In this document: positions 1 to 11,565 of the stretch, piece by piece
Layout of the letters: each line of letters opens with the position of its first letter
Position numbering within the stretch: the stretch's first letter is position 1
Source: Prochlorococcus sp. AG-670-O13
Lineage (GTDB): Bacteria > Cyanobacteriota > Cyanobacteriia > PCC-6307 > Cyanobiaceae
Direction: 5' to 3'
DNA: 43,766 bases
NCBI GenBank assembly: GCA_003209055.1
Contig: QCTB01000006.1
Location: 1-43,766 of the forward strand
The notes under the pieces: model-generated
The model's input: only the letters and a program-made list of their open reading frames with translations
What the model was told of the DNA's origin: nothing
The model's database searches: none
Made by a program: the position numbers and the translations under genes

Positions 1-1
1 A

Positions 2-664
2 AGTTCAAGTGGAGATTTTAATCTTGCGTTGAAACAATGGAATAAGTATTTGGAATTATTCCCTAATGATGCTGCTGCTTTTAGTAATAGGGGAAATGTA
101 AAACTTGTTATTGGTGATCCTCAAGGTTCAATAGATGATCAAGATACAGCTATTGATTTAGATCCTTATGAAGTCGATCCTTATATTAATAGAGGTATAG
201 CTGAAGAATCTCTTGGACTTTGGTTAAATGCAAAACAAGATTACTTATATGTCATCTCAAAAGAAAATGATAATTTTTCTGCATTATATAATTTCGCTAA
301 TGTTGAGGGTTCTTTGTCAAATTGGGAGAGTGCAAGGGATTTATTTTTTAAAGCTTCACAATCGAACCCGGGTTTTGCCATGGCACGATCAAGTATGGCT
401 TTGGCAGATTATCAGTTGGACAACATGGAAGAGTGTGAAAAAGAATTGAGAAAATTAATCAGACGTTATCCAACTTTTGCAGATGCAAGAGCAGCTTTGA
501 CAGCATTAGAATGGTCAAAAGGGATCTCTGGCGAAGCTGAAAGTAACTGGATTGCAGTTACTGAATTAGATCCTCGATATGCTGATGAGGAATGGTTAAC
601 AAATGTTCGAAGATGGCCTCCAAAACCAAGTAAAGATTTAATGAAATTTATAGCTCTTAAATAA
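2..664 (+). CDS. TPR-repeat protein, 5' partial
   Basis: The frame is open from the left edge, so the true start lies outside the window; the first in-frame start-like codon (TTG at 29) falls inside the first visible repeat and is probably not the start. The visible part is almost entirely tetratricopeptide repeats. These are helical pairs with the usual pattern of small and aromatic residues, for example the AFSNRGNVKL and DPYINRGIAE segments. TPR proteins are protein-protein scaffolds, and the partner cannot be told from sequence. No signal peptide can be judged because the N-terminus is missing. The stop is followed after only 3 bases by the amidohydrolase start at 668, so the two are probably co-transcribed. 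Confidence 0.85.
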   Translation, partial: SSSGDFNLALKQWNKYLELFPNDAAAFSNRGNVKLVIGDPQGSIDDQDTAIDLDPYEVDPYINRGIAEESLGLWLNAKQDYLYVISKENDNFSALYNFANVEGSLSNWESARDLFFKASQSNPGFAMARSSMALADYQLDNMEECEKELRKLIRRYPTFADARAALTALEWSKGISGEAESNWIAVTELDPRYADEEWLTNVRRWPPKPSKDLMKFIALK

Positions 665-667
665 TAA

Positions 668-1828
668 ATGGAAAGAGAGATATTGTTAAAAAAAATTGAT
701 TCATTCAATGATGAACTTATTAACATGAGAAGGCATATTCATTCTCATCCAGAATTAAGTGGATTAGAAAATCAAACGGCAATATTAATAAGTGGGTATT
801 TGAAAAATATTGGTTGGAGAGTCACTGAAGCTATTGGAAGGACAGGAGTTGTAGCAGATTTTGGGCCAAAAGATAAAGGGTTTATAGGTTTGAGAGTAGA
901 TATGGATGCCCTGCCAATATACGAGAATACTAATTTAAGTTTTTCTTCAAAAATTGATGGTGTTATGCATGCTTGTGGACATGATTTACATACATGTATT
1001 GGTTTGGGGGTGGCAAAAATTATTAAGGATTTAAAACTTCAATTTGGGACAAGAATAATTTTTCAACCCGCAGAAGAAATTGCTAGTGGAGCAAAGTGGA
1101 TGATTGATGATGGGGCAACTAAAGATTTAAAACAAATTTTGGGAGTGCATGTTTTCCCTGAATTATCAGTAGGAACTATAGGGATTAAGGAAGGCAGCTT
1201 AACAGCAGCAGCTGGAGAACTTTCAGTAGAAATAATAGGTAAATCAGGACATGGTGCTAGACCTCATGAAGGTGTGGATGCTATTTGGGCCGCATCCAAA
1301 GTTATTTCAGGTATACAAGAGGCAATAACAAGAAAATTGGATCCTTTAGATCCTGTCGTGATTACCTTTGGGAAAATAAATGGGGGAAATGCTTATAATA
1401 TTCTGGCTGAAAAGGTAAATTTAACTGGAACAATTAGATGCACAAACTTGCAATTGTTTAGGGATATTGGAGATTGGCTTGAATTTAATATTTGTTCTAT
1501 TGCAAATAGTTGTGGAGCAGAAGCTAAAGTAAAATTTAGAGAAATTGTACCGCCTGTAAATAATAATTTTGAAGTCAATAAGGTTTTAAGGGATTCTTCA
1601 ATTGGAATATTAGGTCATCAAAATGTTATTGAATTACAAAAACCATCCTTAGGAGCTGAAGATTTTGCTGAGTTTTTAAATGAAGTTCCTGGAGCAATGT
1701 TTAGGCTTGGTGTTTCTGGTGAGAAAGGTTGTGCTCCACTACATAGCTCAGAATTTAATCCAGATGAAAGAGCTATCAATATAGGAATTAAAGTAATAAC
1801 TGAAACCATAGTAAAATTAAATAATTAA
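668..1828 (+). CDS. M20-family amidohydrolase (N-acyl amino acid / hippurate hydrolase type)
   Basis: This 386-residue protein has the normal length for the M20D group of metal-dependent amidohydrolases, which split N-acyl or N-aryl amino acids. Metal-binding and catalytic segments are visible: the early HSHPELSG motif (residues 25-32), LRVDMDALP (75-83), HACGHD (101-106) and QPAEE (133-137), where the first Glu would be the general base. A lid/dimerisation domain follows from about 180 to 290, then a C-terminal metal ligand region around LHSSEFN. The family is cytoplasmic. The natural substrate cannot be read from the sequence, so labels such as IAA-amino acid hydrolase would be over-specific. 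It starts 3 bases after the TPR gene, which suggests one operon. Confidence 0.9.
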   Translation: MEREILLKKIDSFNDELINMRRHIHSHPELSGLENQTAILISGYLKNIGWRVTEAIGRTGVVADFGPKDKGFIGLRVDMDALPIYENTNLSFSSKIDGVMHACGHDLHTCIGLGVAKIIKDLKLQFGTRIIFQPAEEIASGAKWMIDDGATKDLKQILGVHVFPELSVGTIGIKEGSLTAAAGELSVEIIGKSGHGARPHEGVDAIWAASKVISGIQEAITRKLDPLDPVVITFGKINGGNAYNILAEKVNLTGTIRCTNLQLFRDIGDWLEFNICSIANSCGAEAKVKFREIVPPVNNNFEVNKVLRDSSIGILGHQNVIELQKPSLGAEDFAEFLNEVPGAMFRLGVSGEKGCAPLHSSEFNPDERAINIGIKVITETIVKLNN

Positions 1829-1846
1829 TTTGGTAAATTTATATAC

Positions 1847-2062
1847 ATGAAATTTGAAAAAGCTTATATATTCTCACTTGTGGCACCTTTCATGATTTTT
1901 TTATCAATCATAGGATTCATCTCAAGGAAAGAAAGTAAGAAGATCTTTTATTTGCCAATTGGTTTTATGGGAATTCTTATAATTGCGGAGAAAGAATTTA
2001 GTAGAGGTCAAAAGAGAAAAAAAATTTTAAATAAAATAAAATCTTATAAACAAACCAAATAA
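1847..2062 (+). CDS. Small two-helix membrane protein, unknown function
   Basis: This 71-residue protein has two hydrophobic stretches (about residues 8-24 and 35-46) separated by a short basic loop, and a strongly basic C-terminal tail rich in Lys and Arg. That pattern predicts a small inner- or thylakoid-membrane hairpin with the tail in the cytoplasm. It lies 18 bases after the amidohydrolase and on the same strand. It resembles short conserved membrane proteins (DUF3188-like) that I recall from marine picocyanobacteria, but that link is from memory only. I do not assign a function. Confidence 0.6.
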   Translation: MKFEKAYIFSLVAPFMIFLSIIGFISRKESKKIFYLPIGFMGILIIAEKEFSRGQKRKKILNKIKSYKQTK

Positions 2063-2130
2063 AAATATTTTCTATATTTTTCATTAATATATGATGACTA
2101 TTTTTTTAAAAAGAGCTATTTTTTAAATAA

Positions 2131-2211
2131 AGCTAGGGGTGCTAAGGAATTTTCTTAGCTGAGATCATACCCTTCGAACCTGAAACAGTTAAAACTGACG
2201 AAGGGAAGTGT
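2131..2211 (+). promoter_or_regulatory. TPP (THI-box) riboswitch
   Basis: The segment carries the conserved THI-box elements in order: AGGGGTGCT, then GCTGAGATCATACCC, then CGAACCTGA, a CAGTT/AACTG stem, and the closing CGAAGGGAAGTG. The spacing and order match the known thiamine-pyrophosphate aptamer. It ends 47 bases before the thiC start. In bacteria this class lowers expression of thiamine genes when TPP is abundant. The expression platform between 2212 and 2258 shows no obvious intrinsic terminator, so control of translation or an unusual platform is more likely. Confidence 0.95.
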
Positions 2212-2252
2212 TATTTTGATCGAACTCTACTAATAAACAATTTTAAATTTAA

Positions 2253-3629
<1,377 letters not shown>

Positions 3630-3636
3630 TCTTAAA

Positions 3637-5643
3637 CTATAAAATTTCTTTAGTCTTACTTACAACATTTTCAACAGTAAAGCCAAAATTAGTCATACAT
3701 TTGCCGCCAGGAGCTGAAGCTCCAAATCTATCCATAGTAATACAAATTCCATCAAGACCAATATATTTGTGCCATCCGAATGAATGTGCAGCTTCAACTA
3801 CAACTCTCTTCTTGACACTACTTGGCAAAATACTTTCTTTGTAAGAAGCTTCTTGTTCTTCAAATAGTTCTACGCAAGGCATAGAAATAACTCTAGTTTT
3901 CTTGCCTAAATTAGAGATTTCTTTACTTGCTTCAATGCAAAGGTTTAGTTCACTACCAGTACCAATAAATATTACATCAGGCGTCCCCTCACAATCAGAA
4001 ACTATATATCCACCTAATGCAACTTTCTCAATGGAGGTGTTCTCTTGATTTGGCATACCTTGTCTACTTAAGCAAAGGGCAGAAGGTCTTTTTCTATTTT
4101 CAATTGCTATCTTATAAGCACCACTTGTTTCATTACCATCTCCAGGTCTAAAAACAAGCATATTTGGCATCGCTCGAAGAGATGGGATAGTTTCAACAGG
4201 TTGATGTGTTGGACCATCTTCGCCTACCCCAATCGAATCATGTGTTAATACATAAATAACTCCTAACTCACTTAAAGCAGATAGCCTCATGGATCCCCTC
4301 ATATAGTCTGCAAAAACGAGAAAGGTTCCTCCATAAGGTATTAGTCCACTATCGTGATAAGCAATTCCATTTAATATTGCTGCCATAGCATGCTCTCTTA
4401 CACCAAAATGTAAATATCTCTTTTCTGGAGAATGTGCTTGAAATGATCCAGTTTCACCTTTTATATCTGTGTAATTAGAATGAGTTAAATCCGCAGATCC
4501 GCCAATTAATTCAGGGAGATTAGGCCCAAGAGCTCCTAAGCATATTTGTGAATGTTTTCTTGTCGCTAAACCCTTATCAGAAGGCGTATATGAAGGCAGT
4601 TCCGAATCCCATTTCTCTGGTAATTTACCTTCCATCATTCTTTTTAATTCGGCACCTTCAGTGGGATATAAGTTTAGATATTCTTTAAATTTTAAGTTCC
4701 ATTCTTTTTCAGATTCTTCACCCTTAGTAATAGCTTTTCTAAATTGAGTATAGACTTCTTCAGGTATTTCAAAAGGAGGATATTCCCAATTTAAAAACTC
4801 TCTTGTTAAGGAAGCTTCTTCTTCTCCAACTGCAGCTCCGTGAATACCTGCAGTATCAGACTTATTTGGAGAACCGTAACCTATTATTGTAGAAATTTTT
4901 ATTAAAGAAGGTTTATCTTTTACAGATTTAGCATTTTCAATAGCTTTTGTAATTCCCTGAACATCATGATTGCCATCTTCAACATGTTGCACATGCCATC
5001 CATATGCTTCATATCTCTTCAAAACATCTTCTGTAAATGAGACATCTGTACGTCCATCAATTGTAATTTGATTATCATCATACAGAGCAATTAATTTTCC
5101 AAGCTTAAGATGTCCAGCAAGGGAACATGCTTCAGATGCAATACCCTCTTGATTACAACCGTCGCCCATAATGACGTAAGTGTAATGATCAACAATTTCG
5201 CAATCTGGTTTGTTGAATTTAGCAGCTAAGTGGGTTTCTGCTATTGCTAAACCAACTGCATTAGAAATTCCAGCTCCTAATGGTCCTGCGGTAACTTCAA
5301 CCCCCTCAGTCTCGAATGTTTCTGGGTGTCCTGGTGTTTTAGATCCCCATTGTCTAAATTCTTTAATATCATCGATGGAAACTGATTTATATCCAGTCAG
5401 GTGTAAAAGAGAATATAACAACATACATCCATGGCCAGCAGATAATACAAACCTATCTCTATTAAACCACTTTGGATTATTGGGATTATGATTAAGAATA
5501 TTGTGCCATAATGCATAACCCATAGGAGCACAACCCATAGGTAAACCTGGATGCCCGCTATTAGATTTATTCACTGCATCTACAGCCAGCATTCTTATAC
5601 TATTAACACACAGTGATTCTAATGAAACAGATGCAGCGACCAT
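3637..5643 (-). CDS. tkt: Transketolase
   Basis: Transketolase is a thiamine-diphosphate enzyme that moves two-carbon ketol units in the Calvin cycle and the pentose phosphate pathway. The 668-residue length is standard. Visible markers include the N-terminal GHPGLPMG segment, the TPP/Mg site GDGCNQEG followed by a downstream DDNQITIDG, the central domain around GVREHAM, and the final domain. In a photoautotroph it is essential for regenerating ribulose bisphosphate. It faces thiC, the gene for making its cofactor's pyrimidine, but on the opposite strand, so this adjacency does not show shared control. fabF lies upstream with a 42-base gap. Confidence 0.98.
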   Translation of the reverse strand: MVAASVSLESLCVNSIRMLAVDAVNKSNSGHPGLPMGCAPMGYALWHNILNHNPNNPKWFNRDRFVLSAGHGCMLLYSLLHLTGYKSVSIDDIKEFRQWGSKTPGHPETFETEGVEVTAGPLGAGISNAVGLAIAETHLAAKFNKPDCEIVDHYTYVIMGDGCNQEGIASEACSLAGHLKLGKLIALYDDNQITIDGRTDVSFTEDVLKRYEAYGWHVQHVEDGNHDVQGITKAIENAKSVKDKPSLIKISTIIGYGSPNKSDTAGIHGAAVGEEEASLTREFLNWEYPPFEIPEEVYTQFRKAITKGEESEKEWNLKFKEYLNLYPTEGAELKRMMEGKLPEKWDSELPSYTPSDKGLATRKHSQICLGALGPNLPELIGGSADLTHSNYTDIKGETGSFQAHSPEKRYLHFGVREHAMAAILNGIAYHDSGLIPYGGTFLVFADYMRGSMRLSALSELGVIYVLTHDSIGVGEDGPTHQPVETIPSLRAMPNMLVFRPGDGNETSGAYKIAIENRKRPSALCLSRQGMPNQENTSIEKVALGGYIVSDCEGTPDVIFIGTGSELNLCIEASKEISNLGKKTRVISMPCVELFEEQEASYKESILPSSVKKRVVVEAAHSFGWHKYIGLDGICITMDRFGASAPGGKCMTNFGFTVENVVSKTKEIL

Positions 5644-5685
5644 TGTTTTAAATAAGATAATTTGGGAATACAGAATTGGTTTTCA

Positions 5686-6930
5686 TCAATCAAGCTTGCT
5701 AAAAGCTAAGCAAACATTGTGACCACCAAAGCCGAATGAATTAGAAAGAGCAACTCTTATTTGAGCATCTCTTGCATTATTTGGTACATAATCAAGATCA
5801 CAATCTGGATCAGGATTGACGTAGTTAATTGTAGGAGGGATAAAATTATGTGTCAAAGAAAGAATACAAGCTACTGCTTCTATACCTCCTGAACCCCCTA
5901 AGAGATGACCAGTCATCGACTTAGTAGAGCTTACAGGAATGAGGTAAGATCTGTCTTTAAATATGGACTTAATTGCAGAAGTTTCATTTTTGTCATTTGC
6001 TGCAGTACTGGTTCCGTGAGCATTTATGTAATCAACTTGATCGAGGTTAATTGAACCATCATCGAGAGCAAGCTTGATTGCTGCTGCTCCTCCAGTTCCT
6101 CCAGGAGAAGGCGAGGTAATGTGATGTGCATCACAAGTTGTTCCATAACCAATAATTTCCGCATAGATTCTTGCGTTTCTTTTTTTTGCATTTTCTAGGG
6201 TTTCTAAAACAAGAATTCCAGACCCTTCTCCTATTACAAAACCATCTCTTTCAGCATCAAAAGGTCTACTTGCAGTTTGAGGACTTTCATTTCTAAAAGA
6301 AAGAGCTTTAGCACTCGCAAAACCTGCTACTCCAAGAGGCGTAATACTGGCTTCGGCTCCTCCGCAAATCATCACATCTGCTTTTCCAAGTTGTAACAAT
6401 CTAAAAGAATCTCCGATAGCATTTGATCCTGCAGCACAGGCCGTAGAGACAGCAGAACTCGGCCCCTTTGCTCCCAGAGCAATAGCAGCAAGTCCTGTTG
6501 CCATATTGGGAATCATCATTGGAACTGTAAATGGACTTACTCTTTTAGGTCCTTTCTGACTCAAGATTTGAGCTTGAGTTTCCATTGTTAATAAGCCTCC
6601 CACCCCGGATCCAATAATTACTCCAATTCTTGATGCATTGGATTCATCTATTTCTAGTCCAGAATCACTAAATGCTTGTTTTGCCGCTATTACTCCAAAT
6701 TGTGAAAAGCGATCCCACCTTTTTGATTCTTTAGGTTCAATAAATTGTTCGAGTTGAAGACTTTTAACTTCTGCTGCAAATTTACAGGGATGCTCTTCAG
6801 GATTAAAAAGTGTAATACCTGACACCCCATTCACCCCTTTTTGTAGGCCGAGTAAATATTCATCAATGTTGTTACCAATTGGAGTTACGGCCCCGATACC
6901 GGTAATAACTACTCGATGGAAATTTGGCAT
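5686..6930 (-). CDS. fabF: 3-oxoacyl-[acyl-carrier-protein] synthase II (FabF)
   Basis: FabF is the condensing enzyme that elongates acyl-ACP with malonyl-ACP in type II fatty acid synthesis. The 414-residue protein starts with the usual VVITGIGAVTPIGN strand and turn. It carries the active-site cysteine in STACAAGSNA, the first catalytic histidine in NAHGTSTAANDKNE, and the second in KSMTGHLLGGSGG. The ending NSFGFGGHN is also characteristic. The gene lies 6 bases downstream of acpP on the same strand, the arrangement found in many bacteria, so both are probably translated from one message. Confidence 0.98.
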   Translation of the reverse strand: MPNFHRVVITGIGAVTPIGNNIDEYLLGLQKGVNGVSGITLFNPEEHPCKFAAEVKSLQLEQFIEPKESKRWDRFSQFGVIAAKQAFSDSGLEIDESNASRIGVIIGSGVGGLLTMETQAQILSQKGPKRVSPFTVPMMIPNMATGLAAIALGAKGPSSAVSTACAAGSNAIGDSFRLLQLGKADVMICGGAEASITPLGVAGFASAKALSFRNESPQTASRPFDAERDGFVIGEGSGILVLETLENAKKRNARIYAEIIGYGTTCDAHHITSPSPGGTGGAAAIKLALDDGSINLDQVDYINAHGTSTAANDKNETSAIKSIFKDRSYLIPVSSTKSMTGHLLGGSGGIEAVACILSLTHNFIPPTINYVNPDPDCDLDYVPNNARDAQIRVALSNSFGFGGHNVCLAFSKLD

Positions 6931-6936
6931 TCTAAA

Positions 6937-7179
6937 TTAACCTTTTTTTTCTTCGATGAATTTAACAGCATCTCCCACTGTTGCGATACCTTCAGCTGCT
7001 TCATCAGGGATCTCGATATCAAACGCCTCTTCGAGAGCCATTACTAGCTCTACAGTGTCAAGAGAGTCTGCACCTAAATCGTTCTGAAAGTTTGAATCGG
7101 ATTTTACTTCAGCAGATTCAACACTTAGTTGCTCAGAAACAATAGAGCAAACTTTTTGAAGGATTTCTTCTTGTGACAT
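6937..7179 (-). CDS. acpP: Acyl carrier protein
   Basis: This 80-residue acidic protein carries the growing acyl chain on a phosphopantetheine arm. The attachment serine is Ser39 in the motif [10 protein letters not shown]. Helix II and the acidic recognition surface ([11 protein letters not shown]) are intact, and the length is standard. It is the first gene of the acpP-fabF pair. Its promoter must lie in the 135-base gap shared with the divergent psaC gene. Confidence 0.98.
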   Translation of the reverse strand: MSQEEILQKVCSIVSEQLSVESAEVKSDSNFQNDLGADSLDTVELVMALEEAFDIEIPDEAAEGIATVGDAVKFIEEKKG

Positions 7180-7260
7180 AGTTTTATTAGATTTACTAAT
7201 TATCTATATGATTTTATGCCCTAGAGTTAACAAGAGTGAAGCATATCTTAATTTTTTTAA

Positions 7261-7560
<300 letters not shown>

Positions 7561-7641
7561 TCTTTATAGTGCAGTTCTAAGAGAGTCCATGTTTTATTAA
7601 ATAGTTAATTTTTTTCAATATAATTGAAAAAAATTATTAGT

Positions 7642-9537
7642 ATGTGTGGGATAGTTGCCGTCACTGGCTATAAAAAAGCATTACCATTACTAATCAATGG
7701 TTTGGAAAAACTCGAATATAGAGGATACGATTCTGCCGGAATAGCTGTAATAAATTCTGAAACAAAAAGTATAATCTGTAATAAGTCAGAGGGAAAACTA
7801 AAGAATCTTATAAATAATGTAAGTAATTTAAATATCCCCGGAACTGTAGGTATAGGGCATACGCGTTGGGCGACACATGGAAAACCAGAAGTTAAAAATG
7901 CACATCCTCATATTGATAATTCAGGAAAAGTTGCAGTTGTCCAAAATGGGATTATTGAAAATTACCAAGAATTAAAAACTAAGTTAGAAAAAGAGGGTAT
8001 TGTTTTTAACTCTGATACTGATACGGAAGTTATTCCACATTTAATCAAAAAGGAGTTATTTGCTTTGAATCAACTAAAGCTTGAAAATAATGGTTCGACT
8101 CTTTTAGTAGCAGTAAGAAATGTTATTTCTGATTTAGAAGGATCATACGCTTTAGCAGTTTTATGGTCTGAAGCTCCTGACTCTTTGGTAATAGCTAGGA
8201 GGCAAGCACCTTTAATAATTGGTTTAGGTGAAGGAGAATTTATATGTGCAAGTGATACGCCTGCAATAGCCAACTTTACAAATATAATTTTACCTTTGGA
8301 AGATGAGGAAATAGCTCTTTTAACCCCTTTAGGGATAGAAATTTATGACTCAAATAATGAGAGACAATATCGTAACCCAATTCCTTTACAAGTTTCAGAA
8401 CAAGTAATAGACAAAAAAGATTATAGGCATTACATGTTGAAGGAAATATATGATCAGCCTGATACTGCTAAATGCTGGCTAGAAAAATATTTAATTAAAA
8501 ATTCTAAGACTGGTCAATATCAAATTAATTATTCCTTTGATACAAATTTTTTTGAATCCATTGAAAGAATAGAAATTGTTGCATGTGGAACGAGTAAGCA
8601 TGCAGCTATGGTAGGTAGTTTTTTGTTGGAACAATTTTCAGGTATACCTACGAATGTTTTTTATGCAAGTGAATTTAGATACTCACCACCACCATTACTT
8701 CCAAATACATTAACAATAGGAGTTACTCAATCTGGAGAAACAGCTGATACTATCGCGGCCATGAATATGGAAATAAATAGGAGGTCCTCAATGAGAGATA
8801 GCCAATATAAACCGAATTTAGTTGCGATTACAAACAGAGTGGATAGCTCAATCGGGAGACAAATCCCAAATATAATTGATATTGGAGCTGGAATAGAAAT
8901 TGGAGTTGCAGCTACTAAAACATTTTTTGCCCAACTTCTCTCTTTTTATGGATTAGCTATTAAATTTGCTCAAATAAAAGGTAGTCAAAATAATGATAAA
9001 GTTAACGAATTAATTTCTGAACTAACTAAATTACCTCCACTAATTGAAGAACTTTTAGAAAAACACAATAAAACCTCTGAGAAACTTGCCCATGATTTTT
9101 TTAATATTAAAGATGTCATTTTCTTGGGAAGAGGTATAAATTATCCTATTGCACTTGAAGGAGCTTTGAAATTAAAGGAAATTAGTTACATTCATGCTGC
9201 AGGTTATCCTGCTGGTGAAATGAAACATGGACCAATAGCTTTATTAGATAAGAAAGTACCAGTAATTTCTATAGCTACTCCAGGAGAAGTGTTTGATAAA
9301 GTTATTAGTAATGCTCAAGAAGCAAAAGCCAGAGATTCTTATTTGATCGGAGTAGCTCCAGAATGTAAAGGGACTGAGATTTTTGATTATTTAATGGTAA
9401 TACCCTCTACAAATGAGTGGATTTCGCCTCTGCTTGCGACTATCCCCCTTCAATTATTGAGTTATCACATTGCTGCACATAGAGGCCTTGATGTTGACCA
9501 ACCTAGAAATCTTGCCAAAAGTGTAACTGTCGAATGA
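7642..9537 (+). CDS. glmS: Glutamine-fructose-6-phosphate aminotransferase (isomerizing)
   Basis: GlmS makes glucosamine-6-phosphate from fructose-6-phosphate and glutamine, the first step toward UDP-GlcNAc, peptidoglycan and amino sugars. I place the start at the ATG giving MCGIVAVTGY, because the nucleophile must be the Cys exposed after Met removal; an in-frame TTG 18 bases upstream would bury it. The 631-residue product has an N-terminal glutaminase domain (to about residue 225, with the RGYDSAG and HTRWATHG segments). Two SIS sugar-isomerase domains follow, with ACGTSKHA and SQSGETADT in the first. It ends with the typical LAKSVTVE tail. It borders an amino-sugar-consuming surface glycan cluster. 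Confidence 0.98.
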   Translation: MCGIVAVTGYKKALPLLINGLEKLEYRGYDSAGIAVINSETKSIICNKSEGKLKNLINNVSNLNIPGTVGIGHTRWATHGKPEVKNAHPHIDNSGKVAVVQNGIIENYQELKTKLEKEGIVFNSDTDTEVIPHLIKKELFALNQLKLENNGSTLLVAVRNVISDLEGSYALAVLWSEAPDSLVIARRQAPLIIGLGEGEFICASDTPAIANFTNIILPLEDEEIALLTPLGIEIYDSNNERQYRNPIPLQVSEQVIDKKDYRHYMLKEIYDQPDTAKCWLEKYLIKNSKTGQYQINYSFDTNFFESIERIEIVACGTSKHAAMVGSFLLEQFSGIPTNVFYASEFRYSPPPLLPNTLTIGVTQSGETADTIAAMNMEINRRSSMRDSQYKPNLVAITNRVDSSIGRQIPNIIDIGAGIEIGVAATKTFFAQLLSFYGLAIKFAQIKGSQNNDKVNELISELTKLPPLIEELLEKHNKTSEKLAHDFFNIKDVIFLGRGINYPIALEGALKLKEISYIHAAGYPAGEMKHGPIALLDKKVPVISIATPGEVFDKVISNAQEAKARDSYLIGVAPECKGTEIFDYLMVIPSTNEWISPLLATIPLQLLSYHIAAHRGLDVDQPRNLAKSVTVE

Positions 9538-9560
9538 AAAGAATTGAATATTTTATTTGA

Positions 9561-9591
9561 AAAATTTATCTCTTTTTATTTTTAGAGATTT
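9561..9591. terminator. Weak hairpin between convergent genes
   Basis: A six-base stem (ATCTCT at 9568-9573 with AGAGAT at 9584-9589) around an AT-only loop lies between the convergent ends of glmS and the first glycan-cluster gene. It could act as a weak terminator for either strand, but the stem is short and AT-rich. Confidence 0.3.
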
Positions 9592-10855
9592 AAGAATATT
9601 CTTTAAGATTACAGTAATTTATTAATAGTTGAGTAAGGGGAATTCCTTCCTTTAATGTTTTTTTTCTTATAAACATTTCTTTTGATAATTCTTCTCCCTG
9701 TTGGATGATTGAAATTTCCTCAGAATCTCCTAGCATCCATGATTCTTCATTTTTTCTTCCAGAAAGATTTAAAACACAACTTACAAATCCGTTAGATTGT
9801 TCTTTACAAACTTTAATGGCTCCTGAAAATGCTGAAACAAATCCATCATATTGATAAGCAGTTTCTGATATTGATGATTGATTTTTTTTGATCATGTTAA
9901 TTTTAATTTTATGTTGTTTGAGTTTTCTTTCAAGAATATTGGGCCATTGAAGCTCTTCAGAAGTTCGAGGATGTAATCTGACATCGATTTCATAGATTTT
10001 TAAGTTTTTAATCAAAAATTCTGCAATAAAAACCCAATTCTCAATTTCTACTTTTGTTAATTCAATGTCATCTGCACTCATTATAAAAAGTACTTTTTTA
10101 GTTTTTTTGTTTTCTACTTTTTTTATAAGTAATGGCATTTTCACATTGTGATAAATAGATCCTCCGCCAATTTTATTTTTTAGGATGTTAAGTTCATTAA
10201 TTGATCTACACAATACAAAATCAGCTCTACCTGATGAAAAATTAAACCGATCATTTTGATTAATTGGAAAGAATCCATATCCCATTAATGAAGGATAAAA
10301 AAAATTATGTTTGCTTTGAAAAAAAAGTTTTTCCAGATCATTTTTTATTTTGTTAATTATTACTTTAATTATTGAACTAATATTTTTATTCCTTTTTTTT
10401 AATTGAATATTTTTTTTTGGAAATATATCTTTTTTATTAGATCTTTGAATTGAATAATTTTTCAATAAGGATTGATGGAGTACACAAGTTTGTAATACTC
10501 CAACTTTAATCTTTTGCTGGGTTGCAAATTTAATTAGATAACGATCTAAGGTAGTGAAGTCACTGGTAGAAATTATTAAATTTATTTTTTTGGTTTTTAG
10601 GCTATTTAATAAATCTGCAAATTTCAAATGACTTTTAATGCCATTTGGCAAGTCAAGTAATTTAAATGAAAAATTATTATTCTTGGAAAGTTTTTTAATT
10701 AAACAAAAAAATGAATTTGATAAACCATAATTTTCTTGTAAGAAAGTAATTTTTATATCTCTTTTTAATAATTCATAGATCAGTGCTAAATAATGATCAT
10801 TTAAATTATAACCAGCACCATTTTTTAAACAAATATGTAGATTATTTTTTTGCAT
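9590..10855 (-). CDS. Probable surface-glycan transferase-like protein, unassigned
   Basis: This 421-residue protein is the last gene of a minus-strand run of four, 8 bases after the CMP-sugar synthetase. It has a two-lobed pattern of alternating strands and helices. The N-terminal half resembles a Rossmann-like lobe with TFLQENYG and LIISTSDFTT strands. The second half contains KKVLFIMSADD and a segment DVRLHPRTSEELQWP that recalls the HPR-containing regions of capsule and sialic-acid transferase-like families. That likeness and its position point to transfer of the activated sugar, but no diagnostic motif is certain. There are no clear membrane spans. Codon use is extremely AT-rich, like its neighbours. 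Function is inferred from context. Confidence 0.55.
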   Translation of the reverse strand: MQKNNLHICLKNGAGYNLNDHYLALIYELLKRDIKITFLQENYGLSNSFFCLIKKLSKNNNFSFKLLDLPNGIKSHLKFADLLNSLKTKKINLIISTSDFTTLDRYLIKFATQQKIKVGVLQTCVLHQSLLKNYSIQRSNKKDIFPKKNIQLKKRNKNISSIIKVIINKIKNDLEKLFFQSKHNFFYPSLMGYGFFPINQNDRFNFSSGRADFVLCRSINELNILKNKIGGGSIYHNVKMPLLIKKVENKKTKKVLFIMSADDIELTKVEIENWVFIAEFLIKNLKIYEIDVRLHPRTSEELQWPNILERKLKQHKIKINMIKKNQSSISETAYQYDGFVSAFSGAIKVCKEQSNGFVSCVLNLSGRKNEESWMLGDSEEISIIQQGEELSKEMFIRKKTLKEGIPLTQLLINYCNLKEYS

Positions 10856-10863
10856 TATAAGCT

Positions 10864-11559
10864 TTAATTTTTTTTGTATAGATGTTTATAAAACTCTTGT
10901 GCAATCAATAAATCAGATTCCTCGTCAATATCTATTGCTTTAAGAGGATTTAAAAAATAACCTTTTGATGAGCTTGTTAACCATAAATTTTCTTTCAAAA
11001 AGGTTTTTGTTCTTACCCATGCAATAGAACCGCAATCGCAAATTGTTTCTGGCATTTCTTGACTTCTTTTCCAGAACATCTCTGGGAAATGCATTTTAAG
11101 AAAATTATTTTTGCTTGTATACTGAGCACAAAAAACCGGTAAATTATACTTAGATACGGCTATAACTGAATTCGTATTATTATCAAGCATCCTAAACGAT
11201 TCTTGAATATCTTTAAAATCTCTTAAAGGTGAAGTAACCCATAGAAGGCAAAAAAAATCATAAGTTTGATTGTATTTTTCTTTATAATTCTTAATTACGA
11301 ATCTGCAAACATCATTAAGATCGCTATTGTCTTGGCAAAATTCTGGAGGTCTTTCAAATAGAACTTTTATAGAATTTTCTTCACAAATCTTGAGGATTTT
11401 TTCGCTGTCTGTAGAAATATGTATTTCATCAAATAAATTAGATTTTAAAGCCGCTTCATATGTATAAAGAAACATAGGTTTCCCATGAAAATTAATATGA
11501 TTTTTATTTTTTAATCTTTTTGATCCTTTCCTAGCGGGAATAATTGCTAATTTCTTCAT
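10864..11559 (-). CDS. CMP-sugar (acylneuraminate-type) cytidylyltransferase
   Basis: The 231-residue protein opens with the nucleotide-binding signature IPARKGSKRLKNKN, characteristic of NeuA/PseF-type synthetases, which form CMP-activated nonulosonic acids from CTP. The length matches the catalytic domain alone. Further family features are the HISTDSEKI strand-turn and the late IDIDEESDL segment, which supplies acidic metal ligands. It lies 6 bases after the acetyltransferase gene and 8 before the putative transferase. In context it should activate the product of the NeuB-like enzyme at 14952-15788. Whether the sugar is legionaminic, pseudaminic or another acid cannot be decided from this protein. 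Confidence 0.85.
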   Translation of the reverse strand: MKKLAIIPARKGSKRLKNKNHINFHGKPMFLYTYEAALKSNLFDEIHISTDSEKILKICEENSIKVLFERPPEFCQDNSDLNDVCRFVIKNYKEKYNQTYDFFCLLWVTSPLRDFKDIQESFRMLDNNTNSVIAVSKYNLPVFCAQYTSKNNFLKMHFPEMFWKRSQEMPETICDCGSIAWVRTKTFLKENLWLTSSSKGYFLNPLKAIDIDEESDLLIAQEFYKHLYKKN

Positions 11560-11565
11560 GATTTT

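Noticed and set aside
5210-5491. Plus-strand frame of 93 codons
   Set aside because: It is antisense within transketolase, whose motifs are intact in this part.
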